In this document: one piece after another, positions 17,653 through 26,209 of the stretch
How the letters are laid out: each line of letters starts with the position of its first letter
Numbering within the stretch: the first letter of the stretch is position 1
From: Pseudomonas endophytica
GTDB taxonomy: Bacteria > Pseudomonadota > Gammaproteobacteria > Pseudomonadales > Pseudomonadaceae
NCBI RefSeq assembly: GCF_001411475.1
Contig: NZ_LLWH01000187.1
Location: 1-64,000, forward strand
Length of the DNA stretch: 64,000 bases
Reading direction: 5' to 3'
Position numbers and translations under genes: made by a program
The notes under the pieces: model-generated
Told to the model about the DNA's origin: nothing
Seen by the model: only the letters and a program-made list of their open reading frames with translations
The model's database searches: none

Positions 17653-17986
17653 AACGGACCTCTGGATTCGCTTCCTTATGCTGGGATAGACCCCACCAAA
17701 GCGAGAAAGACTGCATGCGATGCATGCCGCAGAACAAACAGGATACGTCTATATATGGAGATCGTGACTGACTGTTTCAAGGCGCTGCACACCAAGGCCA
17801 TTCAGGCTAAGCCGGCAATTAGACCAGCGGGGGGAAAATAAACCCAAATACTTGTCTAAAACCGGGTTTCGGCTGTTGCCCCAATCGCGATCAGCTTTAT
17901 ACTTGCTCCCCGTTTGTGCACCGCTCTAGTGCAATCGGCTGGAGCGTTGTCACCCCCTCCATCTTCCATTCAGAGCCGCCGTAATA
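17653..17986. promoter_or_regulatory. Divergent uvrB/tyrB promoter region
   Basis: A 334-bp non-coding region. For tyrB, a plausible sigma-70 promoter is TTGCCC (17876-17881), a 16-bp spacer and TATACT (17898-17903), leaving a leader of about 80 nt. The uvrB side contains GCATGCGATGCATGC (about 17713-17727), a near-palindrome, and an AT-rich TATATATGG. No CTG-N10-CAG LexA site is evident. Confidence 0.45.
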
Positions 17987-19183
17987 ATGAGCCTGTTCTC
18001 CGCTGTCGAAATGGCACCACGCGATCCTATCCTGGGCCTCAACGAAGCATTTAATACCGATACTCGTACCGACAAAGTCAATTTGGGGGTCGGTGTTTAC
18101 TGCAACGAGGAGGGACGAATTCCACTCTTGCGTGCCGTTATCGAAGCCGAAACGATCCGGGCAGCTGAACACGCTTCACGCGGCTACTTGCCGATTGATG
18201 GCATTGCTGCGTACGACCAAGCCGTGCAGAAGCTGCTGTTCGGCGAGCAATCGCCACTGTTAGCCGCTGGCCGTGTGATTACCACGCAATCGGTAGGCGG
18301 CACAGGCGCGCTGAAAATCGGTGCTGACTTCCTCAAGCAGTTACAGCCTGGAGCTGTGGTCGCGATCAGCGATCCAAGCTGGGAGAACCACCGTGCGCTG
18401 TTCGAAACAGCAGGTTTCCCAGTGCAGAACTATCGCTACTACGACGCCGCCAGCCATGACGTTAACCGTACTGGCATGCTCGAAGACCTGAACGCCTTAC
18501 CGGCTGGCTCGATCGTTGTGTTGCACGCGTGCTGCCACAACCCAACGGGTGTCGACCTGACTCCCGCCGACTGGCAGAACGTGCTGGACGTAGTAAAAGC
18601 CAAAGGTTTGATCCCATTCTTGGACATGGCCTACCAAGGCTTTGGCGACGGCATCGCCGAAGACGCTGCCGCAGTGCGGTTGTTTGCTGACTCGGGCCTG
18701 AGCTTTTTTGTTTCTAGTTCGTTTTCCAAATCGTTCTCGCTTTACGGCGAGCGTGTTGGCGCACTGTCGGTTGTTACTCAGTCCAAAGAAGAGAGCGCTC
18801 GCGTTCTGTCCCAAGTTAAACGTGCGATCCGTACGAACTACTCCAACCCGCCGACTCACGGTGCAAGCATTGTGGCTGCGGTGCTTAACAGCCCTGAGCT
18901 GCGTGCCAAGTGGGAAGCCGAACTGGCTGAAATGCGCCAACGTATCCGCGGCATGCGCTTGCAGATGGTTGAGCTGCTGTCGAAAAAAGCTCCTGAGCAC
19001 GATTTCAGTTTTGTTGCGCGTCAGTGCGGCATGTTCTCGTACTCCGGTTTGACCGTTGAGCAAGTGGCGCGGTTGCGCACCGAGTTTGGCATCTACGCGC
19101 TCGACACCGGTCGAATCTGCGTTGCTTCTTTGAATCAACGCAACATTGAAGCGGTCACCGACGCGATTGTTCAGGTCATCTGA
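17987..19183 (+). CDS. tyrB: Aromatic-amino-acid aminotransferase
   Basis: 398 residues, class I aminotransferase of the AspC/TyrB subgroup. The start MSLFSAVEMAPRDPILGLNE, NLGVGVYCNEEGRIPLL, the phosphate/PLP region HACCHNPTGVDLT, the DMAYQGFG segment and the PLP-lysine motif SSSFSKSFSLYGERVG are all diagnostic. It transfers amino groups between aromatic amino acids (or aspartate) and 2-oxoglutarate in the cytoplasm. It follows a conserved Pseudomonas order, uvrB (divergent), tyrB, tRNA-Asn. In some pseudomonads the same family is called phhC when next to phenylalanine hydroxylase; those neighbours are absent here. Confidence 0.93.
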   Translation: MSLFSAVEMAPRDPILGLNEAFNTDTRTDKVNLGVGVYCNEEGRIPLLRAVIEAETIRAAEHASRGYLPIDGIAAYDQAVQKLLFGEQSPLLAAGRVITTQSVGGTGALKIGADFLKQLQPGAVVAISDPSWENHRALFETAGFPVQNYRYYDAASHDVNRTGMLEDLNALPAGSIVVLHACCHNPTGVDLTPADWQNVLDVVKAKGLIPFLDMAYQGFGDGIAEDAAAVRLFADSGLSFFVSSSFSKSFSLYGERVGALSVVTQSKEESARVLSQVKRAIRTNYSNPPTHGASIVAAVLNSPELRAKWEAELAEMRQRIRGMRLQMVELLSKKAPEHDFSFVARQCGMFSYSGLTVEQVARLRTEFGIYALDTGRICVASLNQRNIEAVTDAIVQVI

Positions 19184-19211
19184 ATAATCTAAAAGAGACG
19201 TTATCAAGGTG

Positions 19212-19240
19212 TTGACTTCTCTTTTTATATCAGTAAGATA
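19212..19240 (+). promoter_or_regulatory. tRNA-Asn promoter
   Basis: TTGACT (-35, 19212-19217), a 17-bp spacer and AAGATA (-10, 19235-19240) lie 8 bp before the tRNA 5' end, with a GC-rich GGCGCC discriminator typical of stable-RNA promoters. The tRNA is therefore probably transcribed independently of tyrB, whose stop is 28 bp upstream. Confidence 0.65.
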
Positions 19241-19248
19241 GGCGCCAT

Positions 19249-19324
19249 TCCGCGATAGCTCAGTTGGTAGAGCAAATGACTGTTAATCATTGGGTCCCTG
19301 GTTCGAGTCCAGGTCGTGGAGCCA
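19249..19324 (+). tRNA. tRNA-Asn (anticodon GTT)
   Basis: A 76-nt cloverleaf with an encoded CCA end. The acceptor strands TCCGCGA and TCGTGGA pair with one G-U, the D-arm contains AGCTCAGTTGGTAGAGC, the anticodon loop CTGTTAA has GTT at its centre, and the T-arm is GGTTCGAGTCC. All conserved positions are normal. No integrated element follows: the 3' end runs straight into a terminator, with no attachment-site duplication within the window. Confidence 0.98.
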
Positions 19325-19368
19325 AATATTGATTCAGATGCAGCGTTCACGCTCTGAATCTTCCGACA

Positions 19369-19398
19369 AAACCCGCCTTATGGCGGGTTTTTTCGTTT
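19369..19398 (+). terminator. Rho-independent terminator after tRNA-Asn
   Basis: The stem AAACCCGCC (19369-19377) / GGCGGGTTT (19382-19390) with loop TTAT is followed by a T-run and CGTTTT. The A-run on its left side would let it also serve the convergent benE-family gene that ends 16 bp away. Confidence 0.88.
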
Positions 19399-19413
19399 TA
19401 CAGATCCTGCCTG

Positions 19414-20625
19414 CTAGTTGCTCGCGATCGGCTGGCGACGTGGCAAACGACCGTTGAGTACGGCGTACGCCACCAACCCGATCAGTAGCCCCCAGAACGC
19501 CCCACCAATACCGAGCAGCGTGATGTTGGCGGCAGCCGCCAGAAAGGTAATCAGCGACGCCTCGCGCGACTTGGCATCGGCCATGGCACTGGCCAAGCTG
19601 CCGCCCAAAGTGCCCAGCAGGGCAAGCCCGGCCAGTGTGGTGATAAAGGCGGGCGGCAGGGCCATGAATAGCGCTGCGAGGGTGACGCCGAAGATTCCTA
19701 CGAAAATATAGAACACGCCTGCAGCAACCCCCGCGATCCAGCGTTTGGAAGGCTGTTCATGGGCCTCCTTGCCGGTGCAGATGGCCGCTGTGATCGCTGC
19801 AATATTGAACGCATGCGAACCAAAGGGCGCCATGAGTAAAGAACCCAAACCGGTGAGGGCCACGATCGGGTTGGCACTGGTCTTGAACCCATCGTTACGC
19901 AGTACCAGCATGCCAGGCATGTACTGACCCGTCAGGGTTATCAGAAACAGCGGTAACGCGACACTTAGCAACGCATTGAGTGAGAACTCAGGCTGCGTGA
20001 ACACGGGCGTCGCGAATTGCAGACTCAGCCCTGACACATCGAAACGTCCCTGAATCAGTAGAAAGGCCAAGCCCACTATCAGAATGCCCACCACTGCGTA
20101 ACGTGCGGTGAACCGTTTGAGCAATGTGTAAGTAACAATCAGCAAACCGACTAGCAACGGTTCAAGGCTCATGCCACCAAAAGCATTGATACCAAACTGC
20201 AGCAGAATACCGGCCAGCAGCCCTGCGGCTACACCAGGAGGGATCAGTCGGATAACTTTTTCAAAGTAGCCAGAAACACCCAATAGGATGAAGGCTATAG
20301 CAGAAATCATGTACGCGCCTACCGCCTCGGCATAGGGCGTGGTGGCTAAGGCGACGACCAGGAACGCCGCTGCGGGTGTCGACCAAGCAGTGATGATCGG
20401 CTCGCGAGAAAACCAACTGAGGAACAGCCCGGTAACGCCCACGCCAATCGACACGGCCCATACCCATGAAGCGGTCAACTCAGGGCTCAGCCCAGCGACT
20501 TTGGCCGCCTGGAAAACCAGAATGAAAGTGCCGCCATAGTTGACAATGACCGAGATCAGACCGGCGACAATCGGATGCAGCAGGTGATTAAGGCGAACAG
20601 CTGATTTGAAGGCTAAAAATGGCAT
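19414..20625 (-). CDS. BenE-family transporter (benzoate/H+ symporter type)
   Basis: A 403-residue, roughly 12-helix inner-membrane protein of the BenE family. The start LNHLLHPIVAGLISVIVNYGGTFILVFQAA and the motifs SREPIITAWSTPAAAFLV, IPPGVAAGLLAGILLQFG and FGSHAFNIAAITAAICTGKEAH are strongly conserved in this family. The founding member takes up benzoate with protons, but many paralogues stand apart from benzoate genes and their substrates are unknown. There is no ben/cat gene here, so the benzoate assignment is not safe. It is divergent from a MocR regulator, which likely controls it. Confidence 0.88.
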   Translation of the reverse strand: MPFLAFKSAVRLNHLLHPIVAGLISVIVNYGGTFILVFQAAKVAGLSPELTASWVWAVSIGVGVTGLFLSWFSREPIITAWSTPAAAFLVVALATTPYAEAVGAYMISAIAFILLGVSGYFEKVIRLIPPGVAAGLLAGILLQFGINAFGGMSLEPLLVGLLIVTYTLLKRFTARYAVVGILIVGLAFLLIQGRFDVSGLSLQFATPVFTQPEFSLNALLSVALPLFLITLTGQYMPGMLVLRNDGFKTSANPIVALTGLGSLLMAPFGSHAFNIAAITAAICTGKEAHEQPSKRWIAGVAAGVFYIFVGIFGVTLAALFMALPPAFITTLAGLALLGTLGGSLASAMADAKSREASLITFLAAAANITLLGIGGAFWGLLIGLVAYAVLNGRLPRRQPIASN

Positions 20626-20711
20626 GGTTTTACGTTGCTCCTTGCAAAATGAGGTGCTTGGCGTCGGCTTAGAAGTGATTTATAGCGCTTAAATGGCCTG
20701 TTTAGCCCGTA

Positions 20712-20742
20712 CACTTTTGCTGATTTAGCCAGACCACTTTTG
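20712..20742. promoter_or_regulatory. Direct repeat, candidate MocR operator between benE and mocR genes
   Basis: CACTTTTG occurs twice on the same strand, at 20712-20719 and 20735-20742, 23 bp start to start (about two helical turns), in the 234-bp divergent promoter region. Directly repeated half-sites are what MocR/PdxR-type dimers usually bind. The assignment is inference. Confidence 0.35.
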
Positions 20743-20859
20743 GAGCTGAGTGCGGTTCCTGCCAAGCGCTGTGCGCGTGCTTAGTCAATAGCGATGGGTA
20801 GAGCCTTCGGATAGACTGGTCGGCTTTTCGGGCCAACTTGTTCGTATGGGGCAGACCGC

Positions 20860-22359
20860 ATGGCGAAAACCTTCGAGCTTGAAACGCTGAAGATGCGACT
20901 CAACGATCCTGAATTTGCGCTGCTGGACCTGCATCAGCGGATTCAGCGAGCACTGCGTGCACTGATCCTCGACACGACCCTTGATGCTGGTTTGAAGTTG
21001 CCCGCAACCCGGGTTCTGGCCAAAACCCTCGGGGTTGCTCGCGACACGGTCGAAAACGCCTACGTGCAGTTGCACCGAGATGGTTTCATCGTGCGGCGCG
21101 AAGGCTCGGGCAGCTATGTGTGCGAAACGGTGGGTGCCCAATTGCACGGGGCAACGCGACGACCTAAGAAAGTGCAAGACACCCAGCGCAGCGAGGCAGT
21201 GCCAGGCTCGGGTTTGAGTCGGCGCGGTCGGATGATTTTTGACAGTGGCGCAGTTAACGATCAACAGGTGATCAAAGCTTTTGCCACCGGTCTGCCGGAA
21301 ACTCGCACCTTCCCCACCGATGTTTGGGAGCGCCTGCAGCGCCAGGCGATGAAGGACTACCGGGGCAATGTTCTGCTGCACGGTGACCCGCAAGGCGCCG
21401 AGCCTCTGCGCAAGGCTATTGCGATCTACTTGAACCTAGAGCGCGGGGCCAAATGCTCCCCCGAGCAAATCCTAGTCTTGAGCAGCACGCGCCAAGCCCT
21501 GTTTCTGTGTGCCCAGTTACTCGTGGACGCTGGCAAGCCGATTCTGCTGGAGAACCCAGGCTACTACGGTGCGAAAAAGGCTTTTCAAGCCGCCGAGGCC
21601 AAGGTCGTACCCATTGACGTTGATGCCCTTGGCATACGCACAGACCTGTTGCAGGGAGACCGCAGTGGCGCCACTTGCGTCTATGTCACACCGTCGCATC
21701 AATACCCCACCGGAGCGACCCTACCGCTGGAGCGTCGACTTGAGCTGATCCGTTGGGCGGCCGAACATGGCAAGTGGATTATCGAGGACGATTACGACAG
21801 CGAGTTTCACTACGAAGGGCTACCGACTGCGTGTGTGCAGGGCCTAGACGCTTATCAGCGCACGGTCTACCTAGGCACTTTCAGCAAAACGCTCTACCCA
21901 GGGTTGCGCGTGGGCTACATGGTGCTGCCATTTGAATTGGTCAAGCCTTTCACTTATGCGCGCAGCATCATGGACGGGCACACACCTCAGATCCTTCAGT
22001 TGACTTTGGCACGTTTCATGGAAGACGGTCATTACAACGCCCATGTCCGGGCAATGCGCAAACTTTACGGCGGCCGCCGCGCCGTCATGCTCAATGCTAT
22101 TGGCAAGCATTTGGAAGGTATTGTCACGGCTTTGTGCCCTCAAGGCGGGCTGCAGATTCCCTGTTTGCTGGCCGAAGGATGGTCAGAAGAAAAGACAATC
22201 CTCCAAGCTGCCAGTGCGGGCGTGCAACTGCCTGGCCTCAGTCGGTTATATGCCAGCGAGCAGAAGAAACAAGGTTGGCTGTTGGGGTATTCAGGCTTGA
22301 ACGCCACTGAAATCGAAGCCGCCATGTTGCGCTTGGCCAATGCGTTGCGCAAAAGCTAG
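20860..22359 (+). CDS. MocR-family (GntR-HTH + aminotransferase-like) transcriptional regulator
   Basis: 499 residues. The N-terminal GntR winged helix (about residues 20-90: LHQRIQRALRALILD, LPATRVLAKTLGVARDTVENAYVQL, GFIVRREGSGSYV) is joined to a fold-type I aminotransferase-like domain (about 135-495) with VYVTPSHQYPTGATLPL, IIEDDYDSEFHYEG and a PLP-lysine site GTFSKTLYPGLRVGYMVLP. Such proteins sense PLP or amino-compound adducts and bind DNA as head-to-tail dimers. It is divergent from the BenE-family transporter, which is the natural target. The effector is unknown. The protein is longer than the second MocR in this window by about 40 residues. Confidence 0.93.
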   Translation: MAKTFELETLKMRLNDPEFALLDLHQRIQRALRALILDTTLDAGLKLPATRVLAKTLGVARDTVENAYVQLHRDGFIVRREGSGSYVCETVGAQLHGATRRPKKVQDTQRSEAVPGSGLSRRGRMIFDSGAVNDQQVIKAFATGLPETRTFPTDVWERLQRQAMKDYRGNVLLHGDPQGAEPLRKAIAIYLNLERGAKCSPEQILVLSSTRQALFLCAQLLVDAGKPILLENPGYYGAKKAFQAAEAKVVPIDVDALGIRTDLLQGDRSGATCVYVTPSHQYPTGATLPLERRLELIRWAAEHGKWIIEDDYDSEFHYEGLPTACVQGLDAYQRTVYLGTFSKTLYPGLRVGYMVLPFELVKPFTYARSIMDGHTPQILQLTLARFMEDGHYNAHVRAMRKLYGGRRAVMLNAIGKHLEGIVTALCPQGGLQIPCLLAEGWSEEKTILQAASAGVQLPGLSRLYASEQKKQGWLLGYSGLNATEIEAAMLRLANALRKS

Positions 22360-22400
22360 AGCAATCGTTAGCGTGCACTCGGTGGTTCCGCTGACAAGAC

Positions 22401-23012
22401 CTACAACGACGGGGCCGCCTTAAGGTAGTTGTAAACCGTCGCCCGAGAAATACTAAAGTACTCGCCGAAATAGTCGACGAAGCCGCGCACGTCCAGCAGC
22501 CCATCGGTGCGGGCCTGAGCCAGTACCAGCATGATCTCGGCACGCCCAAAATCACTTTGTCGCACACTGTACTCACTGCAAATCGCTTCAACGATACCGT
22601 GCAGCTGTTCGCGCCAGTCAGCCTTGAACAAGGGTGCGGGACGAGCCTGTGACTGCACTCCCACAGCAAAGCCATTCAAGAGCTTTTGCACTTGGGCTAA
22701 GGCTGTGACATCAAAGTTTAGGCACAACAAAGCGGCGATCGTGCCATCGTCTGCGCGTGCAGCAATCGAGATGGAACGCAGAGTGCGGTTGTTGGCGCTG
22801 GTCTTTTCATAAGGGCCGATCACATCCTGCCCTTTATCTAACTCTGGCAGATCGGTAATCAGTGACTCATCACCGACTTTACGCTTGGAGAAGCCGTTGG
22901 CCATGTGCGCGATCCGTCCGCTACTAAGGTCATGGACGACAGCTTCTACGTCAGGGTAAAGCAGGGCGGCGATGCCGTCTGCGGTTGCTTTCATAAAGCA
23001 GAGATTAACCAT
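22401..23012 (-). CDS. YheO/DauR-like PAS-HTH transcriptional regulator
   Basis: About 203 residues from ATG 23012 (an in-frame extension reaches 23102 but looks non-native). The N-terminal YheO-like PAS domain (VEAVVHDLSSGRIAHMANGFSKRKVGDESL, then IGPYEKTSANNRTLRSISI) is followed by a C-terminal helix-turn-helix (GFVDYFGEYFSISRATVYNYLK). This is the architecture of P. aeruginosa DauR, repressor of D-arginine catabolism. It is the last gene of the minus-strand ABC/cyclodeaminase cluster, 101 bp after the ATPase, and probably regulates it. The start codon is uncertain: the ribosome-binding site is weak, and ATG 22994 is possible. Confidence 0.85.
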   Translation of the reverse strand: MVNLCFMKATADGIAALLYPDVEAVVHDLSSGRIAHMANGFSKRKVGDESLITDLPELDKGQDVIGPYEKTSANNRTLRSISIAARADDGTIAALLCLNFDVTALAQVQKLLNGFAVGVQSQARPAPLFKADWREQLHGIVEAICSEYSVRQSDFGRAEIMLVLAQARTDGLLDVRGFVDYFGEYFSISRATVYNYLKAAPSL

Positions 23013-23113
23013 AGGTGTTACGGCACTTGAAGATGAGTGGTGGGATTGTACGGAGTCGCCATGGCATTTGACAGGAGCCTCGTACCGCTTAACCGCGTGC
23101 ATGTCACGAGCCC

Positions 23114-23902
23114 TCAGTGACGAATTTGCGCCAGAAACGCTCGCGCTCTATCACTGGTGGGCGCAGTGAAAAATTTAGCGGGGGGCAGATCCTCAATAAT
23201 GCGTCCTGCGTCTAAAAACAACACTCGCTCAGCCACCTGGCGTGCAAAACCCATTTCGTGGGTGACGCACAGTAAGGTCATGCCGGTGTCCGCTAAGTTA
23301 ACGATGACCTCTAGCACTTCATTGACCATCTCTGGGTCCAGTGCTGAAGTGGGTTCATCGAACAGCATGACTTTCGGTTCCATGCATAACGCACGGGCAA
23401 TGGCTACGCGCTGTTGCTGGCCTCCCGAGAGTTGACTGGGGTATTTATCCGCCTGATTGTCGACCCCGACTTTGTTTAAGTAGTGACGAGCTTGATCACC
23501 GGCTTGCTGGCGTGACAGGCCGCGTACGGACATTGGCGCGAGTGTGCAGTTTTGCAAGACGCTCATGTGCGGGAAAAGATTGAAGTTTTGAAACACCATG
23601 CCCACTTCTTGTAACGCCTGACGTCTGGCCGCACAGGGTTTTGCTAGGTCGGCCCCTAACGTGCGGATAACGCCTTTTTCGGCCACTTCCAAGTGGCCAA
23701 TACAACGAATGAGGGTTGATTTGCCAGAGCCCGAAGGCCCGCACAACACAATGCGCTCACCTTTTTTTACGCTTAGGTCAATCCCGTGAAGCACTTGGAA
23801 GTTGCCGTACCATTTGCTCAGCCCGTCGATATGCACCACGGTTTCTCGTGCGGCCAAATCGGATAGGCTGAGATCTTTGGGCGTGGAGTAGCTCAACGGC
23901 AT
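23114..23902 (-). CDS. Polar amino-acid ABC transporter ATPase
   Basis: 262 residues. Walker A CGPSGSGKSTLIRCI (about 54-68), Q-loop VFQNFNLFPHMSV, signature SQLSGGQQQRVAIARAL, Walker B VMLFDEPTSALDPEMV and H-loop VTHEMGFARQVA are all intact. The sequence groups with the GlnQ/HisP polar amino-acid importers. It energises uptake with the two permeases and binding protein encoded upstream. It follows the permease gene by 41 bp in the same operon. Confidence 0.95.
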   Translation of the reverse strand: MPLSYSTPKDLSLSDLAARETVVHIDGLSKWYGNFQVLHGIDLSVKKGERIVLCGPSGSGKSTLIRCIGHLEVAEKGVIRTLGADLAKPCAARRQALQEVGMVFQNFNLFPHMSVLQNCTLAPMSVRGLSRQQAGDQARHYLNKVGVDNQADKYPSQLSGGQQQRVAIARALCMEPKVMLFDEPTSALDPEMVNEVLEVIVNLADTGMTLLCVTHEMGFARQVAERVLFLDAGRIIEDLPPAKFFTAPTSDRARAFLAQIRH

Positions 23903-23943
23903 GGCGAGTCCTCTCGATAATTAGGTGGGCTGCCGAGACAGCC

Positions 23944-24660
23944 TCAGCCGATGTGTTTGCTTAGTGATTGTTCTAGCCGCTTGAGTGCTCGCCTGAGCAC
24001 TTCGACGATCAACAGGTACAGCACCGCTGCCCAGAGGTAGACCTGGAAGTCGAAGCTGCGTGAGAACGCCAGTTTGGTCACGCCCATCAAGTCGTAGACA
24101 GTAACCAGCGAGGCTATAGCGCTGGCTTTGATCATTAGGATGAGTTCGTTGCCCAGCGGTCTGATCGCTATTAATAACGATTGCGGCAAGATCACTTTGC
24201 CAAAGCTGGTCCAGCGTGACAGGCCCAGAGCTTGCGCAGCTTCGCGCTGCCCTTGGGGTACGGCCAGCAAAGCGCCGCGTAAAATCTCGGCCTGATAGGC
24301 CGCAGTATTAAGAGTGAAAGCCAGCAGCGTGCAGTACCAGGCATCTCGCAAAAACCACCAAAGCCCTAGATCTTGCCAGAAGTGCTTAAACGAGCCGAGG
24401 CCGTAATACAGCAAGAACAACTGGGCGAGCAGCGGCGAACCGCGGAAAAAATACACGTACACACCGGTAAAACCACGCAGCCAACGGTTGCTTGATAACC
24501 GCCCCAAGGCCAGTGCCAGACCCAGCAGCATGCCAAGGGAGAAAGAAATCGCGACCAGTTTGCCCGTGACTAAAAGCCCGTCCAACATGCGTGGGCCGTA
24601 ACGCGCTAGCAATTCTGGATTAAAAAAAAGGTTCAACAGCTCATCGGCACTCATGCTCAT
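23944..24660 (-). CDS. Amino-acid ABC transporter permease (HisM/ArtM type)
   Basis: 238 residues, with about five helices. The EAA loop EILRGALLAVPQGQREAAQALGLSRW and the segment VYFFRGSPLLAQLFLLYYGLG are typical of polar amino-acid permeases. I placed the start at ATG 24660, which overlaps the stop of the preceding permease (ATGA, 24657-24660); an in-frame extension to 24747 lies inside that gene and is not needed. It forms the membrane channel as a heterodimer with the other permease. Confidence 0.93.
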   Translation of the reverse strand: MSMSADELLNLFFNPELLARYGPRMLDGLLVTGKLVAISFSLGMLLGLALALGRLSSNRWLRGFTGVYVYFFRGSPLLAQLFLLYYGLGSFKHFWQDLGLWWFLRDAWYCTLLAFTLNTAAYQAEILRGALLAVPQGQREAAQALGLSRWTSFGKVILPQSLLIAIRPLGNELILMIKASAIASLVTVYDLMGVTKLAFSRSFDFQVYLWAAVLYLLIVEVLRRALKRLEQSLSKHIG

Positions 24661-25370
24661 GCACCTCGTTGGTGGCGATTGAAGTGCTGTTCGAGGCAGT
24701 GGAAGAGGCGACCTGACAGTGCCGAGAAAAACAGGTAGCCGAGGCACGCCACTGTGTAAAACAGCATCGGTTCTTTGGTCACACTGACGGCCAGACTGGT
24801 TTGGCGCATCAAATCGACCAAGGAAATAGTCGACACCAGTGACGTTTCCTTAAGTAGCGCCAACCAATTATTCGACAGGCCGGGCAACGCCACGCGCGTC
24901 AGTTGTGGCAGCAGCACTTTGCAAAAGATCGCGCTCGGGGACAGGCCCAGCATCGCCGCCGCTTCAAGCTGCCCCTTGGGTACGGCCTTGAAAGCACTCA
25001 GCCAGATCTCGCTGGAAAAGGCTGCGAACACCAAGCTGAAAGCAATCATGGCTGCGACAAAGGCATTGATTGTCACCTCGGTTGAGTAGCCCATGGCGGC
25101 GAGGAGCTTTTGCGCCCCGATCTGACAGCCGTAGTAAATGATCAACAGCGTCAGCAGTTCGGGTAACCCACGAAACACCGTGGAAAATGCCGTGGCACTA
25201 AGGTGTAACCAGCGTCGCTTGGAGCGAGTGGCCAGCGCCACGCCCAGACCGAGGGGCAAGCCCAGCGGCACACAGCTAAGGGCTAGCACGAGAGTGACCA
25301 GCGCACCGACCAGTAAAGCGACACCCCAGCCACCGTCGGCCAGCGATAACAACGACAACTGCTCGAACAT
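24657..25370 (-). CDS. Amino-acid ABC transporter permease (HisQ/ArtQ type)
   Basis: 237 residues, with about five helices. The segments TVFRGLPELLTLLIIYYG and EIWLSAFKAVPKGQLEAAAMLGLSPS (EAA loop) identify a polar amino-acid permease of the histidine/arginine/opine uptake group. It precedes and is translationally coupled to the second permease. It begins 28 bp after the binding-protein gene. The FRGLPELLTL form is common in ornithine/arginine/opine systems, but that does not fix the substrate. Confidence 0.93.
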   Translation of the reverse strand: MFEQLSLLSLADGGWGVALLVGALVTLVLALSCVPLGLPLGLGVALATRSKRRWLHLSATAFSTVFRGLPELLTLLIIYYGCQIGAQKLLAAMGYSTEVTINAFVAAMIAFSLVFAAFSSEIWLSAFKAVPKGQLEAAAMLGLSPSAIFCKVLLPQLTRVALPGLSNNWLALLKETSLVSTISLVDLMRQTSLAVSVTKEPMLFYTVACLGYLFFSALSGRLFHCLEQHFNRHQRGA

Positions 25371-25398
25371 GTCTTAACCCTCAGGCACGGCAGAAGGG

Positions 25399-26160
25399 TT
25401 AATAGATATCGACGTCGAAGTACCGGCTGACCAGTTCTTGGTAGGTGCCATCGGCGATGATTTCAGCCAGTGCTTTGTTGAGCCGCTTACGCAGTTTTTT
25501 ATCTTCTTTACGCACCACAATCGCAGCATCGGCATGGGTGCCGGGTATATCGCCAAGAAAGGTGCAGCACTCTTTACCTGCGCCTTGAGTCCAAGCCAGC
25601 AATGGATACTTGTCAGCGATGACTGCATCCAGGCGCCCAGCGGCCAAATCGCTGGCGGCTTCATCTTGCGAAGGGTAGAGCTTTACATGGGCACCAGCAG
25701 GCTCGTAATGTTTTTCGGCGTAGATAGACTGGGTTGAAAACGACTGGGTGCCAACCGTCAACTCTTTGAAAGTAGCGCGGGTATCGGTGATCGGTGAGTC
25801 TTTTGGGACGGCGAGTGACAGCGGAGTGCGGTAATAACGATCAGTAAACGCAATCTTCTTTTTGCGCTCTTCGGTCACGTTCATCGACGCCACGATGGCA
25901 TCGTATTTTTTGGCCAGCAGGGCGGGAATCATGCCTTCCCAGTCTTGAGTGACGAAGGTGCATTTGACGTTCATTTTTTCGCAGAGCGCGTGGGCAATAT
26001 CAATGTCGAAGCCGTGCAAGGTGTTGTTTGAGTCAACGTAATTAAACGGTGGATAGGCCCCTTCGCTGGCGATGCGTAGAGTTTCTGCGTGCGCCGTGTT
26101 GAGGGTTGCCAAGAGCATGCAAGCGGTGATGACAGCAGCCGTGCGGATCAGCTTATTCAT
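25399..26160 (-). CDS. Periplasmic amino-acid-binding protein (cationic amino-acid type)
   Basis: 253 residues. The signal peptide MNKLIRTAAVITACMLLATLNTAHA (25 residues) is followed by a class II binding protein fold: LRIASEGAYPPFNYVDSNN, GFDIDIAHALCEKMNVKC, WEGMIPALLAKKYDAIVASM and the conserved AAGRLDAVIADKY. The W-x-G-M-I-P and DAIVASM segments and the overall shape resemble LAO/ArgT and HisJ proteins. It delivers substrate to the permease pair encoded next. It is second in the cluster, 49 bp after the cyclodeaminase-family gene. Confidence 0.92.
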   Translation of the reverse strand: MNKLIRTAAVITACMLLATLNTAHAETLRIASEGAYPPFNYVDSNNTLHGFDIDIAHALCEKMNVKCTFVTQDWEGMIPALLAKKYDAIVASMNVTEERKKKIAFTDRYYRTPLSLAVPKDSPITDTRATFKELTVGTQSFSTQSIYAEKHYEPAGAHVKLYPSQDEAASDLAAGRLDAVIADKYPLLAWTQGAGKECCTFLGDIPGTHADAAIVVRKEDKKLRKRLNKALAEIIADGTYQELVSRYFDVDIY

Positions 26161-26209
26161 ATGAATACCTATGTTTTTATTGTTGGTTCAGGCATTGCTT
26201 GGGTAAGGC

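Noticed and set aside
17302-17841. 179-codon plus-strand frame over the uvrB start
   Set aside because: Antisense to UvrB for most of its length, no domain and no ribosome-binding site.
17653-17986. LexA box for uvrB
   Set aside because: No CTG-N10-CAG palindrome with a suitable AT core was found.
19249-19324. tRNA-Asn as an integration site for a mobile element
   Set aside because: No integrase and no duplicated tRNA 3' end within the window; the next sequence is an ordinary terminator and a transporter gene.
19414-20625. Naming the BenE-family transporter benE as a benzoate importer
   Set aside because: No benzoate or catechol genes nearby and the regulator is of the MocR type, so substrate cannot be assigned.
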